Assembly: GCA_016861185.1 (NCBI GenBank)
Contig: BOKW01000005.1
Location: 1-64,000 of the forward strand
Length of the DNA: 64,000 nt
Source of the DNA: Betaproteobacteria bacterium
Lineage (GTDB): Bacteria; Pseudomonadota; Gammaproteobacteria; Burkholderiales; Burkholderiaceae_F
Reading direction: 5' to 3'
Below the pieces are notes generated by a model. It was not told the DNA's origin, ran no database searches, and saw only the letters and a program-made list of their open reading frames with translations. The stretch's first letter is position 1. Every line of letters begins with the position of its first letter. This document shows positions 53,551 through 62,747 of this stretch, piece after piece. The position numbers were made by a program, and so were the translations under genes.

Positions 53551-54966
53551 ATGAGCGCGCCGACGTCATCGGCGCAGTCACCGGCACGCGCGCGCCGGCT
53601 GCGCGCGTGGCTCGACGCGTTGCGCGTCTATGCCGAGCCCCCGGTGGCGCGCATGCTGCTGCTGGGGTTCTCCGCCGGGTTGCCGCTGCTGCTCGTCTTC
53701 GGCACGCTGTCGTTCTGGCTGCGCGAAGCGGGCGTCGACCGCACGACGATCGGCTTCCTGAGCTGGGTCGCGCTCGCGTACGCATTCAAGTGGGCGTGGG
53801 CGCCGCTGGTGGACCGCCTGCCGCTGCCGTGGTTGACGCGGCGCCTGGGTCGAAGGCGGAGCTGGCTGCTCGCCGCGCAATGCGCGGTCGCCGCCGGGCT
53901 CGTCGGCATGGCGCTCACCGATCCGCAGACGCAGCTTGGCGCGCTCGCGGCGTTCGCGCTGCTGACGGCGTTCGCCTCGGCCACGCAGGACATCGCGCTC
54001 GACGCCTACCGGATCGAGTCGGCGCCGGTCGATAAGCAGGCTGCGCTCGCGGCCGCCTACCAGACCGGCTACCGCGTCGCGATGATCTGGGCCGGCGCCG
54101 GCGTGCTGTGGATCGCGGCGCGCTTCGACCCGAGCGAAGCGACCTACGAGCACGCGCCGTGGACGATCGCCTACCTCGCGATGGCGGCCTCGATGGCGGT
54201 CGGCATGGTCACGGTGCTGTTCGCGCCGGAGCCGCAGCCGCGCGCGCCGCTCGCACCGACGCGCGAGGAGAACGCGTTCGCCGCGCGGCTCGCGCGCATC
54301 GATGCGCTGCCGCCGCGGCTCGGGCGGCTGCTCGTCTGGCTGCACGGCGCGGCGATCAGCCCCTTCGTCGACTTCATCGTGCGCTACCGCTGGCATGCGC
54401 TGCTGCTGCTCGCGCTGATCGCGACCTACCGCGTGTCCGACGTCGTGATGGGCGTGATGGCCAATCCGTTCTACCGCGACATGGGCTTCAGCAAGGACGA
54501 GGTCGCCGCAGTGTCGAAGGTCTACGGCGTGGCGATGACGCTACTCGGTGCCTTCGTCGGCGGCGTGCTCGCGCTGCGCATCGGCGTGCTGCGTACGCTG
54601 TTTGCCGGCGCGCTGCTGTCGGCCGCGACCAACCTGCTGTTCGCGTGGCTGGCGACGCGCGGCCACGACCTGGGCTTCCTGATTTTCGCGGTCTCCGCCG
54701 ACAACCTGAGCGCCGGCATCGCCAGCAGCGCGTTCGTCGCGTACCTGTCGGGGCTCACCAACGTCGCGTATTCGGCCACGCAGTACGCGCTGTTTTCCTC
54801 GGTGATGCTGCTGCTGCCGAAGTTCCTGGCCGGATTCTCGGGGTGGGCGGTCGATCGCTTCGGCTACGAGGCGTTTTTCGTCGGCACCGCCGCGCTCGGC
54901 GTGCCGGTGCTCCTGCTCGTCTGGCTGGCGGCGCGCGCGCGCGCTCAGGGCTCGCCGTCCCAGTAG
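53551..54966 (+). CDS. AmpG-like MFS permease
   Basis: A 471-residue major facilitator protein with about 12 membrane segments. ARMLLLGFSAGLPLLLVFGT, SFWLREAGVDRTTIGFLSWV and AYAFKWAWAPLVDRLPLPWL are the typical start of AmpG, the importer of anhydromuropeptides for cell-wall recycling. Further motifs are GLVGMALTDPQTQLGALAAF, ATQDIALDAYRIE and FYRDMGFSKDEVAAVSKVYG. No ampD or ampR lies nearby. Its 3' end overlaps the convergent cupin gene by 22 bases. Confidence 0.88.
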   Translation: MSAPTSSAQSPARARRLRAWLDALRVYAEPPVARMLLLGFSAGLPLLLVFGTLSFWLREAGVDRTTIGFLSWVALAYAFKWAWAPLVDRLPLPWLTRRLGRRRSWLLAAQCAVAAGLVGMALTDPQTQLGALAAFALLTAFASATQDIALDAYRIESAPVDKQAALAAAYQTGYRVAMIWAGAGVLWIAARFDPSEATYEHAPWTIAYLAMAASMAVGMVTVLFAPEPQPRAPLAPTREENAFAARLARIDALPPRLGRLLVWLHGAAISPFVDFIVRYRWHALLLLALIATYRVSDVVMGVMANPFYRDMGFSKDEVAAVSKVYGVAMTLLGAFVGGVLALRIGVLRTLFAGALLSAATNLLFAWLATRGHDLGFLIFAVSADNLSAGIASSAFVAYLSGLTNVAYSATQYALFSSVMLLLPKFLAGFSGWAVDRFGYEAFFVGTAALGVPVLLLVWLAARARAQGSPSQ

Positions 54967-55466
54967 TCGAGGTCGCTGTCCGGCCGGTGCATGCGGCCGC
55001 CGTCGAGCAGCGGACCCTTCTCGCGTGCGAAGGCGGCGTACTTGCCCGAGTCGGGGTACTCGCAGATCTCCGGCGTCTCCTGCGTGCTGATCGACAGGTA
55101 CTTCAGCGGCGCATTCGACGTGTTGACGATGTGGTGCGGATACTCCGGCCCCGGCGGAATCGAGATCACGTCGCCGGCGCGGATCGGAAGCATCTCGCCC
55201 GCGACGCGCAGCGAGCCTTCGCCTTCGAGGATCACGAACATCTCCTCCTGCGCGTAGTGGAAGTGGTAAGGGCAGGTCACCTTGCCCGGCGGCAGAATGT
55301 CGACCGACGCGCCGAGCTTGCGCGCGGCCGTGCCCGCCACGCGCGGACCGATCACTGCGCCGAAACGCACGCCTTCGTACAGCGGCGTTCCGCGCTGCGA
55401 GGTCTTCAGCTCGACCTCGTCGACGTTGCGAACCAGCTTCGCGCGCAGTTCTTCGGCCCTGTACAT
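54945..55466 (-). CDS. cupin-domain protein
   Basis: A 173-residue protein with a single cupin barrel. The metal-binding motifs are visible: YHFHYAQEEMFVILEGEGSL with H-x-H and E, and GDVISIPPGPEYPHHIVNTS with the last His. The C-terminal tail (EICEYPDSGKYAAFAREKG, DSDLDYWDGEP) is typical of small cupins thought to bind sugars or oxalate-like acids. It starts 4 bases after metW on the same strand and may end the metX-metW operon. Confidence 0.85.
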   Translation of the reverse strand: MYRAEELRAKLVRNVDEVELKTSQRGTPLYEGVRFGAVIGPRVAGTAARKLGASVDILPPGKVTCPYHFHYAQEEMFVILEGEGSLRVAGEMLPIRAGDVISIPPGPEYPHHIVNTSNAPLKYLSISTQETPEICEYPDSGKYAAFAREKGPLLDGGRMHRPDSDLDYWDGEP

Positions 55467-55470
55467 CGGT

Positions 55471-56055
55471 TCACCTCGTCTCGAAGCGATACACCGCCAG
55501 CGTAGCGCGCAGGCTCGGCAGCAGCGTGACCTGACGGCCGTTTGCGAGCACCGCGCGCGCCGTGATGCGCAACCCGACTTTGGCGGCGAGGATCTCGAAG
55601 TCCTTCAGCGTGCACAGGTGGATGTTCGGCGTGTCGTACCACTGGTAGGGAATCTGCGGCGTCACCGGCATGCGGCCGGCGAGCAGCGACACCGCGTGCC
55701 GCCAGTGCCCGAAGTTCGGAAAACTGACGATGCCTTCGCGGCCGACGCGCGCCATCTCGCGCAGGATGTCCTCGGCGTGGCGCATCGCCTGCAGCGTCTG
55801 CGACAGCACGACCATGTCGAACTGGTCGTCGTCGAACATGCGCAGCCCCGACTCAAGGTCGGCCTGGATCACGTTGACGCGGTTGCGTACGGCCGCCAGC
55901 ACGTTGTCGTCGGCGATGTCGACACCGTAGCCGCGGCAGCCCTTGGCGTCGCGCAGATGTGCGAGCAAGGCGCCGTCGCCGCAGCCGAGGTCGAGCACGT
56001 GCGCGCCCGGCGCGATCCAGCCGGCGATCAGTTCGAGGTCGGTGCGCAGCTTCAT
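55471..56055 (-). CDS. metW: methionine biosynthesis protein MetW
   Basis: A 194-residue class I methyltransferase-fold protein ([60 protein letters not shown]). MetW is encoded next to metX in many proteobacteria and is needed for full MetX activity in some of them. The ATG overlaps the metX stop by 4 bases. Confidence 0.95.
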   Translation of the reverse strand: MKLRTDLELIAGWIAPGAHVLDLGCGDGALLAHLRDAKGCRGYGVDIADDNVLAAVRNRVNVIQADLESGLRMFDDDQFDMVVLSQTLQAMRHAEDILREMARVGREGIVSFPNFGHWRHAVSLLAGRMPVTPQIPYQWYDTPNIHLCTLKDFEILAAKVGLRITARAVLANGRQVTLLPSLRATLAVYRFETR

Positions 56056-57263
56056 GCCACGCGCTCCGCCACGTCCGTCCCTCGCTTCTGTTCCGCACGG
56101 GGCGAGGCGAGGCTCGAGGGCCCGCTCGTGAGCTCGCCGTAGACTCGATCGAAATACGCGCGTACGACGTTGTGATAGCGCACATCGTCGAGCAGGAACG
56201 CGTCGTGCCCGTGCGGCGCGTCGATCTCGGCGTAGACGACGTCGCGATCGTTGGCGACCAGCGCCTCGACGATCTCGCGCGAACGCGCCGGCGAAAACCG
56301 CCAATCGGTCGTGAACGACGCGAGGAAGAACTTCGCGCGCGCGGGCGAAAGTGCCCGCTTCAGGTCGCCGCCGGTGGCGCGCGCCGGGTCGAAATAGTCG
56401 AGCGCTCGCGTGATCAGCAGGTAGGTGTTCGCGTCGAAGTACTCGGAGAACTTGTCGCCCTGGTAGCGCAGATAGCTCTCGACTTCGAACTCGATGTCGT
56501 AGTGGAACTGGTAGTCGTCGGCGCGCATCGAGCGGCCGAACTTCTCTGCCATGTCGTCGCCCGACAGATACGTGATGTGGCCGATCATCCGCGCCACGCG
56601 CAGCCCCCGCTTCGGAACGACGCCGTGCGCGTAGTAGTCGCCGCCGTGGAAGTCCGGGTCGGAGCGGATCGCCGTGCGCGCGACCTCGTTGAACGCGATG
56701 TTCTGCGCGGTGAGCTTCGGCGTCGTCGCGATCGCCACGCAGTGCGCGATGCGCTCCGGATACTGGATCGTCCACGACAGCGCCTGCATGCCGCCCAGCG
56801 AACCGCCCATCACCGCGGCCCAGCGCCCGATGCCGAGCGCATCCGCCACCCGCGCCTGCGCATTGACCCAGTCCTCGACGGTGACGACCGGAAAGCTCGC
56901 GCCGTACGGCTTGCCGGTCGCCGGGTTGATTGACATCGGGCCGGTCGATCCGAAGCACGAGCCGAGGTTGTTGACGCCGACCACGAAGAAGCGGCTGGTG
57001 TCGACCGGCTTGCCGGGGCCGATCATGTTGTCCCACCAGCCGACGTTGCGCGACTGATCGGCGTAGACGCCTGCGACGTGATGCGAGGCGTTCAGCGCGT
57101 GGCAGACGAGCACCGCGTTGCTGCGGTCGGCATTCAGCTCGCCGTAGGTCTCGACCATCAGCGTGTAGTCGCCGATCGACGCACCGCTGGCCAGCCGCAG
57201 CGGCTCGGCGAAATGAATCGGCTGCGGTGCGACGATCCCGACGGATCCCGGCTTGATGACCAT
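56052..57263 (-). CDS. metX: homoserine O-acyltransferase (MetX family)
   Basis: An alpha/beta-hydrolase-fold enzyme that acylates homoserine in methionine synthesis. The acyl donor is acetyl-CoA in classical members; many proteobacterial MetX enzymes use succinyl-CoA, and the sequence alone does not settle this. The 403-residue protein has [16 protein letters not shown], the nucleophile elbow [34 protein letters not shown] and C-terminal [20 protein letters not shown] and [13 protein letters not shown] supplying Asp and His. A promoter, a SAM-II-like riboswitch and a terminator lie upstream, implying repression by S-adenosylmethionine. Confidence 0.95.
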   Translation of the reverse strand: MVIKPGSVGIVAPQPIHFAEPLRLASGASIGDYTLMVETYGELNADRSNAVLVCHALNASHHVAGVYADQSRNVGWWDNMIGPGKPVDTSRFFVVGVNNLGSCFGSTGPMSINPATGKPYGASFPVVTVEDWVNAQARVADALGIGRWAAVMGGSLGGMQALSWTIQYPERIAHCVAIATTPKLTAQNIAFNEVARTAIRSDPDFHGGDYYAHGVVPKRGLRVARMIGHITYLSGDDMAEKFGRSMRADDYQFHYDIEFEVESYLRYQGDKFSEYFDANTYLLITRALDYFDPARATGGDLKRALSPARAKFFLASFTTDWRFSPARSREIVEALVANDRDVVYAEIDAPHGHDAFLLDDVRYHNVVRAYFDRVYGELTSGPSSLASPRAEQKRGTDVAERVA

Positions 57264-57277
57264 GTGCGTGACCCAAG

Positions 57278-57307
57278 AAAAAACCCGATCGCGGCCGCGT
57301 CGGGTTT
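57278..57307 (-). terminator. intrinsic terminator in the metX leader
   Basis: On the minus strand AAACCCGA and TCGGGTTT form a stem around an 11-base GC-rich loop, followed by TTTC. It lies between the riboswitch and the metX start codon, 14 bases from the ATG. It is therefore more likely a conditional attenuator than the end of an operon. Confidence 0.75.
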
Positions 57308-57334
57308 GCGAAGCTGCGACGGGACATCGCAGGA

Positions 57335-57395
57335 CCGTTTAGCGGAATTTGTGGCGCAGGCCACGCGCCCGCAAGCTGGTCGGCAAATCGGCGCG
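57335..57395 (-). promoter_or_regulatory. SAM-II-type riboswitch upstream of metX
   Basis: On the minus strand the leader folds as the SAM-II pseudoknot. P1 is CGCGC (57395-57391) with GCGCG (57368-57364). The loop ATTT (57388-57385) faces AAAT (57350-57347). P2 is CCG (57383-57381) with CGG (57337-57335), just after the conserved GCTAAA. A small extra hairpin TGGC-CTGC-GCCA (57363-57352) sits in the joining region. Order, spacing and the GATTT and GCTAAA motifs match the known class from memory of the metX element; no covariance search was run. Confidence 0.8.
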
Positions 57396-57411
57396 GCGAA
57401 ACAGGCCGCGA

Positions 57412-57440
57412 AGGGTAGGCGGCGCGCGCGGCGGTGTCAA
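57412..57440 (-). promoter_or_regulatory. sigma-70 promoter for metX-metW
   Basis: A perfect -35 TTGACA (57440-57435) and TACCCT (57417-57412) are 17 bases apart. The -35 box overlaps the ptsI stop codon. Transcription would start near 57405, about ten bases before the riboswitch. Confidence 0.7.
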
Positions 57441-59239
57441 ACGGAGCGGTCGGCGGACCGGCGGCCGGCCAGCGACGCGCGGATCTTCATCGGGTCGTGT
57501 TCGCGCAGCACGCGCGCAGCGAGCTTGGCCGAGCTCTTGACCGACAGCTCCAGCAGATGCTCCTTCATCGGCAGGATCTGCGACGGGTGCATCGAAAACT
57601 GCCGCAGCCCCATGCCGAGCAGCAGTTCGGTCATCGACAGCTCGCCGGCCAGCTCGCCGCACACCGACACCGGCGTGCGCGCGCGCTGCCCGGTGCGGAT
57701 CGTCTGCGCGATCAGCTTGAGCACCGCGGGATGGAGCTGGTCGTACAGGTGCGCCACGCTCGCGTCGGCGCGATCGATCGCGAGCGTGTACTGGATCAGA
57801 TCGTTGGTGCCGACCGCGAGGAACTTCAGCCGCTTGACGAAAGCCGGCAGCGACAGCGCGGCGGCCGGCACTTCGATCATGCCGCCGACCGCGACGCGCG
57901 CGTCGAACTTGCGGTGCGCGTCCTTGAGCTGCTCCTTGGCGCGCGCGATGAACGCGAGCGCCTGCTCGATCTCGTGCACGTGCGCGAGCATCGGCACGAG
58001 GATGCGCACGGTGCCGACGGTGGAGGCGCGCAGGATTGCGCGCAGTTGCGTCAGGAACAGCTCCGGGTACGCGAGGCAGTAGCGGATCGCGCGCAGACCG
58101 AGCGCGGGATTCGATTCCTCGGTCGGCGCACCCTGCGCCATGCCGAGCGACTTGCGCGCGGTCGGATTGAGCACCTTGTCGGCGCCGATGTCGAGCGTGC
58201 GGATCACGACCGGCTTGCCCTTCATCGCGCGCGCGACCTTCGCGTAGGCCTCGTACTGCTCGTCCTCGTCGGGCAGCTCGTCGCGGTTCATGAACAGGAA
58301 CTCGGTGCGGAACAGGCCGATGCCGTCCGCACCCGCCTCGAGCGCGTCGCGCACGTCCTCGGGCGCTTCGATGTTCGCGAGCAGTTCGACCGCCACCCCG
58401 TCCCTGGTGCGCGCCACGCGGCCCTTCAGCCGCCGCAGCGCGAACCGCGCTTCGGTCTGCTGCTTGAGCTTCTGGCGGTACGCGACGAGCTCGGCGGCGT
58501 CCGGGGCGACGATCAGCTTGCCGGCTTCCGCGTCGAGGATCACGAGGTCGCCTTCGGCGACCTGCGCGCGCGCGCCGGCCGCGCCCAGCAGTGCCGGCAG
58601 CCCGAGGCTGCGCGCCAGCACGGCCGTGTGCGAGGTCGGCCCGCCCAGCTCGGTCACGAAGCCCGCGAGCCCGATGTCGGTGCGGTCCTTCAGGTGCAGC
58701 ATGTCCGCCGGCGCCAGATCGTGCGCGATCAGCACGAGGCGCTCGCCGTCCTCGCGCCTTTTCGGCAGCGTGGCCGTCGCCGGGCGGCCGGTGCCGAGCG
58801 CCTTCAACACGCGCTCGACGACCTGCCGCACGTCCTGCGCGCGCTCGCGGAAATACGCGTCGTCGATCGACTCGAACTGCCGGCAGACCTCCTCGAGCTG
58901 GATCGCGAGCGCCCATTCGGCGTTGATCAGCCGCTGCCGGACGAGGTCGCGCGGCACGTCGCACAGCAGCGAGTCGTCGAGGATCATCCGGTGCAGGTCG
59001 AGGAAGGCGCGCACTTCGTTCGGCGCGTCGGGCGAGACGTTCGCGCGCAGCTCATCCAGCTCGGCGCGCACGATCGAGAACGCGTTGTTCAGGCGCGCCA
59101 CTTCGTGCAGCACGTCCTTGCGCTCGATCGGGTACTGGCGGAAGTCCAGTTCGCTCGGCGCGAGCAGATGGGCGCGGCCGATCGCGATGCCCGTCGCCGC
59201 GCCGCTCGCCACCCCGATGCCCAGCAGCTCCTTGCCCAT
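57437..59239 (-). CDS. ptsI: PTS enzyme I (phosphoenolpyruvate-protein phosphotransferase)
   Basis: Enzyme I takes phosphate from PEP onto a histidine and passes it to HPr. The 600-residue protein has the active-site His in GGPTSHTAVLARSLGLPAL and the PEP-binding motifs DGIGLFRTEFLFMNRDELP, SNPALGLRAIRYCL and GGMIEVPAAAL. FLAVGTNDLIQYTLAIDRAD and the catalytic Cys in VSVCGELAG follow. Since only EIIA, HPr and EI are encoded here, with no sugar permease, the system is likely regulatory, as in related betaproteobacteria. It follows ptsH on the same strand. Confidence 0.97.
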   Translation of the reverse strand: MGKELLGIGVASGAATGIAIGRAHLLAPSELDFRQYPIERKDVLHEVARLNNAFSIVRAELDELRANVSPDAPNEVRAFLDLHRMILDDSLLCDVPRDLVRQRLINAEWALAIQLEEVCRQFESIDDAYFRERAQDVRQVVERVLKALGTGRPATATLPKRREDGERLVLIAHDLAPADMLHLKDRTDIGLAGFVTELGGPTSHTAVLARSLGLPALLGAAGARAQVAEGDLVILDAEAGKLIVAPDAAELVAYRQKLKQQTEARFALRRLKGRVARTRDGVAVELLANIEAPEDVRDALEAGADGIGLFRTEFLFMNRDELPDEDEQYEAYAKVARAMKGKPVVIRTLDIGADKVLNPTARKSLGMAQGAPTEESNPALGLRAIRYCLAYPELFLTQLRAILRASTVGTVRILVPMLAHVHEIEQALAFIARAKEQLKDAHRKFDARVAVGGMIEVPAAALSLPAFVKRLKFLAVGTNDLIQYTLAIDRADASVAHLYDQLHPAVLKLIAQTIRTGQRARTPVSVCGELAGELSMTELLLGMGLRQFSMHPSQILPMKEHLLELSVKSSAKLAARVLREHDPMKIRASLAGRRSADRSV

Positions 59240-59308
59240 CCCTCGTCCTCGCCGCGCCCGCGGGCGGCGTTCTTGCTTGTTGTGCCGCGGCCGGCGCGGG
59301 TCTGCTCG

Positions 59309-59578
59309 CTACTCGTTTTCGCCGAAACCGGATTCGATGAGCGCGCCGAGCGCTTCGACCGCCTCGGCTTCGTCCGGACCGTCGGCGTCGACGGTGACGA
59401 TCGAGCCCTGCCCGGCGGCGAGCATCAGCACGCCCATGATCGACTTCGCGTTGACGCGCCGGCCGTTCTTCGCGATCCAGACTTCGCTTTGGAACTTCGC
59501 GGCGGTTTGCGTCACCTGTGCGGACGGCCGCGCGTGCAGGCCGAGTTTATTGTTGATGATGAAGTCGCGCGAGATCAT
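59309..59578 (-). CDS. ptsH: phosphocarrier protein HPr
   Basis: An 89-residue HPr with the active-site His in KLGLHARPSAQVTQTAA. The Ser-46 region is AKSIMGVLMLAAGQG, matching the site phosphorylated by HPr kinase in bacteria that have hprK. It shuttles phosphate between EI and the EIIA encoded just upstream, and overlaps that gene's 3' end by 32 bases. Confidence 0.97.
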   Translation of the reverse strand: MISRDFIINNKLGLHARPSAQVTQTAAKFQSEVWIAKNGRRVNAKSIMGVLMLAAGQGSIVTVDADGPDEAEAVEALGALIESGFGENE

Positions 59579-60023
59579 CGCCCTGCGTCCCGGTCCGTCC
59601 GCCCGGTCCCTGGTTCTGCACCGCGGTGGTCGCCACCTGCATCACGCCCTGCGTGCCGCCCGCGAGCGCCTTGTCGACCGTGTCGGCGAGTTTGCCGTCG
59701 CGGTAGCACAGCACGCGCAGCAGCATCGGCAGGTTGACGCCGGCGACGACCGCGACGCGCCCCGGTTCGGCGAGCTGCGAAGCGACGTTGCCGGGAGTGG
59801 CGCCGAACGCATCGGTCAGCACGATCACGCCGCTGCCGTCGTCGATCTCGCGCGCCATCGCGCGCGCCGCGGCGGTCGCCGTCGCGACGTCGCCGCCCGG
59901 CTCAATGTCGAGCACGCGCACGCGGTCCTCGGCGCGCTCCGGCGCGCAGCTGTAGACGTGCGACGCCGCGGCGGCCAGCGCGCTCGCCAGCGGCCGGTGC
60001 GCGATCAGGACCACGCCGATCAC
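59547..60023 (-). CDS. PTS EIIA of the mannose type
   Basis: A 158-residue EIIA-Man-like protein starting VIGVVLIAHRPLASALA, where His9 is the phosphorylation site. GVIVLTDAFGATPGNVASQL and VAGVNLPMLLRVLCYRDG are typical for the family. The C-terminus (GPGGRTGTQGDDLARLHHQQ) is polar and runs over the ptsH start. The GTG start overlaps the gshB stop (GTGA). No mannose-type permease is adjacent, which fits a regulatory PTS. Confidence 0.9.
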   Translation of the reverse strand: MIGVVLIAHRPLASALAAAASHVYSCAPERAEDRVRVLDIEPGGDVATATAAARAMAREIDDGSGVIVLTDAFGATPGNVASQLAEPGRVAVVAGVNLPMLLRVLCYRDGKLADTVDKALAGGTQGVMQVATTAVQNQGPGGRTGTQGDDLARLHHQQ

Positions 60024-61000
60024 TTGGCCACCGCCTTTTCCAGCGCGTCGACGAACAGCGCGGCGACGTCGAACCCGGTCTGCTGCGCGATTTCGACGAA
60101 GCAGGTCGGGCTCGTGACGTTGATCTCGGTCAGGTAGTCGCCGATCACGTCCAGCCCCACCAGCAGCAGCCCGCGCGCCGCGAGCACGGGGCCGAGCGCC
60201 GCGGCGATCTCGCGGTCCGATTCGGTGAGCGGCTGCGCGCGGCCGATGCCGCCGGCGGCGAGGTTGCCGCGCGATTCGCCCGGGCGCGGCACGCGCGCCA
60301 GCGCGAACGGCACCGGCTCGCCGCCGATCAGCAGCACGCGCTTGTCGCCGTCGCGGATCTCGGGGATGAACCGCTGGGCCATCACCGTGCGCTCGCCGTT
60401 GCGCGTGATGGTCTCCAGGATCACGTTGGTGTTCGGATCGTCCGGGCGCAGCCGGAACACGCTCGTGCCGCCCATGCCGTCGAGCGGTTTGACGACGATG
60501 TCGCCCTGATCGCGCTGGAACTGGCGGATCGCGTCGGCCGAGCGGCTGACCAGCGTCGGCGCCGCGTAGTCGGCGAACTCGGTGATCGCGAACTTCTCGT
60601 TGTGATCGCGCAGCGCGCGCGGGTCGTTGAAAACGCGCGCGCCCTGCCGCTGCGCCGCTTCGAGCAGGAAGGTCGAGTACAGGTATTCGGTGTCGAACGG
60701 CGGGTCCTTGCGCATCAGCACCGCGTCGAAGGAGGCCAGTTCGCGCTCGCCCGCCTCGCGCTCGACGTACCAGCGCGCGTGCTTGTCGGCGGAGGCCGGC
60801 GCGAGCTCGAGCAGCTGCGCGCGCGCCTGCACGCGGCCGCCGCGCTCGTCGCTCCACCAGCCCATCTCGGGCTGCGTGGTCGCCCACACGTCGTGGCCGC
60901 GCCGCGCCAGCTCGCGCATCATCGCCACGCTCGAGTCCTTGTACGCCTTCAGGTGGTCGAGCGGATCGACGACGAACAGGACCGACAGTCCCTGCGACAT
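60020..61000 (-). CDS. gshB: glutathione synthetase
   Basis: An ATP-grasp enzyme joining gamma-glutamylcysteine and glycine. The 326-residue protein begins LSVLFVVDPLDHLKAYKDSS. It has VLMRKDPPFDTEYLYSTFLL, FNDPRALRDHNEKFAITEFA, IVVKPLDGMGGTSVFRL and LVGLDVIGDYLTEINVTSPT. Length is normal for the bacterial GshB family. It lies 12 bases downstream of gshA. Confidence 0.97.
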   Translation of the reverse strand: MSQGLSVLFVVDPLDHLKAYKDSSVAMMRELARRGHDVWATTQPEMGWWSDERGGRVQARAQLLELAPASADKHARWYVEREAGERELASFDAVLMRKDPPFDTEYLYSTFLLEAAQRQGARVFNDPRALRDHNEKFAITEFADYAAPTLVSRSADAIRQFQRDQGDIVVKPLDGMGGTSVFRLRPDDPNTNVILETITRNGERTVMAQRFIPEIRDGDKRVLLIGGEPVPFALARVPRPGESRGNLAAGGIGRAQPLTESDREIAAALGPVLAARGLLLVGLDVIGDYLTEINVTSPTCFVEIAQQTGFDVAALFVDALEKAVAK

Positions 61001-61012
61001 GTGGTCGTCCGG

Positions 61013-62389
61013 CTAGCCCGCGACCACGGCAGCGACCGGCGCGTTCGCCGCCGCGGCCGGCAGCAGGTGCGCGGTGCGCTCCAGCTCGAGCGCGGCCGCG
61101 AGCAGCGCGAGCCGCGCCACGACGCCGTAGCTGTAGAAGCGGTTTTCGCTGGAGGCCCCCGGCTGCGCGCGGCAGTTCGGCAGATTGCAGCTGCGCGCGA
61201 AGGCGAGCGGAACGAAGTGCATGCCCGGCGCGTTCAGGTTCTCGTCGCGCCCGCGCTCGGTATGCACGCGGTAGAAACCGCCGACCACGTAGCGGTCGAT
61301 CATGTAGACGACCGGCTCGGCCACCGCGCCGTCGACGTCCTCGTAGGTCGGCACGCCTTCCTGGATGATGACGTCGGTCACCTCCAGGCCCTCCTTGACG
61401 ACCGCCATCTTGTTGCGCTGCTTGCGGTTCAGCTCGCGCACTTCGGAGGCATCCTTCACCGTCATGATGCCCATGCCGTAGGTGCCGGCGTCGGCCTTGA
61501 CGATCACGAACGGCTGCTCGGCGATGCCGTACTCCTTGTACTTCTCGCGGATGCGCGCCAGCAGCATGTCGACGTTGCTCGCCAGGCACTCCTCGCCGAC
61601 GCGCTTGTGGAAGTCGATCTGGCCGCAGCGGGCGAAGTACGGATTGATCATCCACGGATCGATCTTCAGCAGATCGGCGAATTCGCCGGCGATCTCGTCG
61701 TACGCGGCGAAATGGTGCGACTTCCGCCGCACGGCCCAGCCGGCGTGCAGCGGCGGCACCAGCACCTGATCCTGCAGGTCGCGCAGGATCGGCGGGATGC
61801 CCGCCGACAGGTCGTTGTTCAGCAGCACAGCGCAGGGATCGAAGCCCGCGACGCCGATCCGGTTGCCATTGCGCGCCAGCGGCTCGACCGTCAACGAATC
61901 GCCGCCCGGCAGCGAGATCGTCGTCGGCCCCTTGACCTCCTCCGACAGCGTGCCGATGCGCACCTCGAGCCCGGTCGTGCGCAGGATGCGCGCCAGTTGA
62001 GCGACGTTGGTGAGGTAGAACACGTTGCGCGTATGCCGCTCGGGTACGAGCAGCAGATTGCGCGCGTCCGGACACAGGTGCTCGATCGCCGCCTGCGCCG
62101 CCTGCACCGCGCACGGCAGCATCTCCTCGCTCAGGTTGTTGAACCCGCCCGGAAACAGGTTCATGTCGACCGGCGCCAGCTTGTAGCCGGCGTTGCGCAG
62201 GTCGACCGAGCCGTAGAACGGCGGCGTGTGCTCCTGCCACTGCAGCCTGAACCAGCGCTCGATCGCCGGCATCGAGTCGAGGATGCGGCGCTCCAGCTCA
62301 AGCAGCGGTGCGCTCGAAGCGGTCAGCAGGGCCGGGACAGGCGGATGGGGAACGGCGGAAGTCGGCACGGGTGTCCATTCGCGCGACAC
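61013..62389 (-). CDS. gshA: glutamate--cysteine ligase (Acidithiobacillus-type GshA)
   Basis: Makes gamma-glutamylcysteine, the first step to glutathione. The 458-residue sequence belongs to the ATP-grasp-like GshA type found in betaproteobacteria, not the E. coli GshA fold. It has YGSVDLRNAGYKLAPVDMNL, FPGGFNNLSEEMLP, VIVKADAGTYGMGIMTVKDA, IIQEGVPTYEDVDGAVAEPV and VVGGFYRVHTERGRDENLNA. The order gshA-gshB-EIIA-ptsH-ptsI is conserved in Burkholderiales. Confidence 0.95.
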   Translation of the reverse strand: MSREWTPVPTSAVPHPPVPALLTASSAPLLELERRILDSMPAIERWFRLQWQEHTPPFYGSVDLRNAGYKLAPVDMNLFPGGFNNLSEEMLPCAVQAAQAAIEHLCPDARNLLLVPERHTRNVFYLTNVAQLARILRTTGLEVRIGTLSEEVKGPTTISLPGGDSLTVEPLARNGNRIGVAGFDPCAVLLNNDLSAGIPPILRDLQDQVLVPPLHAGWAVRRKSHHFAAYDEIAGEFADLLKIDPWMINPYFARCGQIDFHKRVGEECLASNVDMLLARIREKYKEYGIAEQPFVIVKADAGTYGMGIMTVKDASEVRELNRKQRNKMAVVKEGLEVTDVIIQEGVPTYEDVDGAVAEPVVYMIDRYVVGGFYRVHTERGRDENLNAPGMHFVPLAFARSCNLPNCRAQPGASSENRFYSYGVVARLALLAAALELERTAHLLPAAAANAPVAAVVAG

Positions 62390-62484
62390 GGCTGCGGCCG
62401 GAAAGACCCGGGAACGCAGCGCGCGCCCCGCAACGCTCAGGGGAAGGCCATTCTAGCCAATGACCCCTATCTGGACCCGAGCCG

Positions 62485-62516
62485 GAGAAAAAGAAGGGCA
62501 CCCGCCGGGTGCCCTT
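62485..62516 (-). terminator. intrinsic terminator upstream of gshA
   Basis: Read on the minus strand, AAGGGCACCC and GGGTGCCCTT form a 10-base stem with a 3-base loop, followed by CTTTTTCTC. It ends transcription coming from amtB before the gsh-pts operon. Confidence 0.8.
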
Positions 62517-62642
62517 GAATCGCCTTGGTGCATCCGCGCCGCAAGTCGGCTCGGATCGGCGAGCTAGGGAGACACACGCGAAGGTTTTCGCAAGAAGCGT
62601 GCCGTTCGCAGTCGGGAACCGGAAGTCGGTCGATGAAACGAA

Positions 62643-62661
62643 GCGGGCCCAGAGGGCCCGC
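62643..62661 (-). terminator. hairpin downstream of amtB
   Basis: An 8-base stem GCGGGCCC/GGGCCCGC with a 3-base loop, followed on the minus strand by TTCGTTTC. It is the first of two terminator-like hairpins in the 358-base gap between amtB and gshA. A third hairpin (CGACCCG/CGGGTCG) is near 62678-62704. I saw no gene in this gap. Confidence 0.6.
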
Positions 62662-62747
62662 GAGATCCTGGCGTCGACCCGCCCGCGCAGCGGGTCGGGT
62701 CGAACGGCGGGCGATATTCCGGCGCGGGCGAGCCCGCGTCCGGAATA

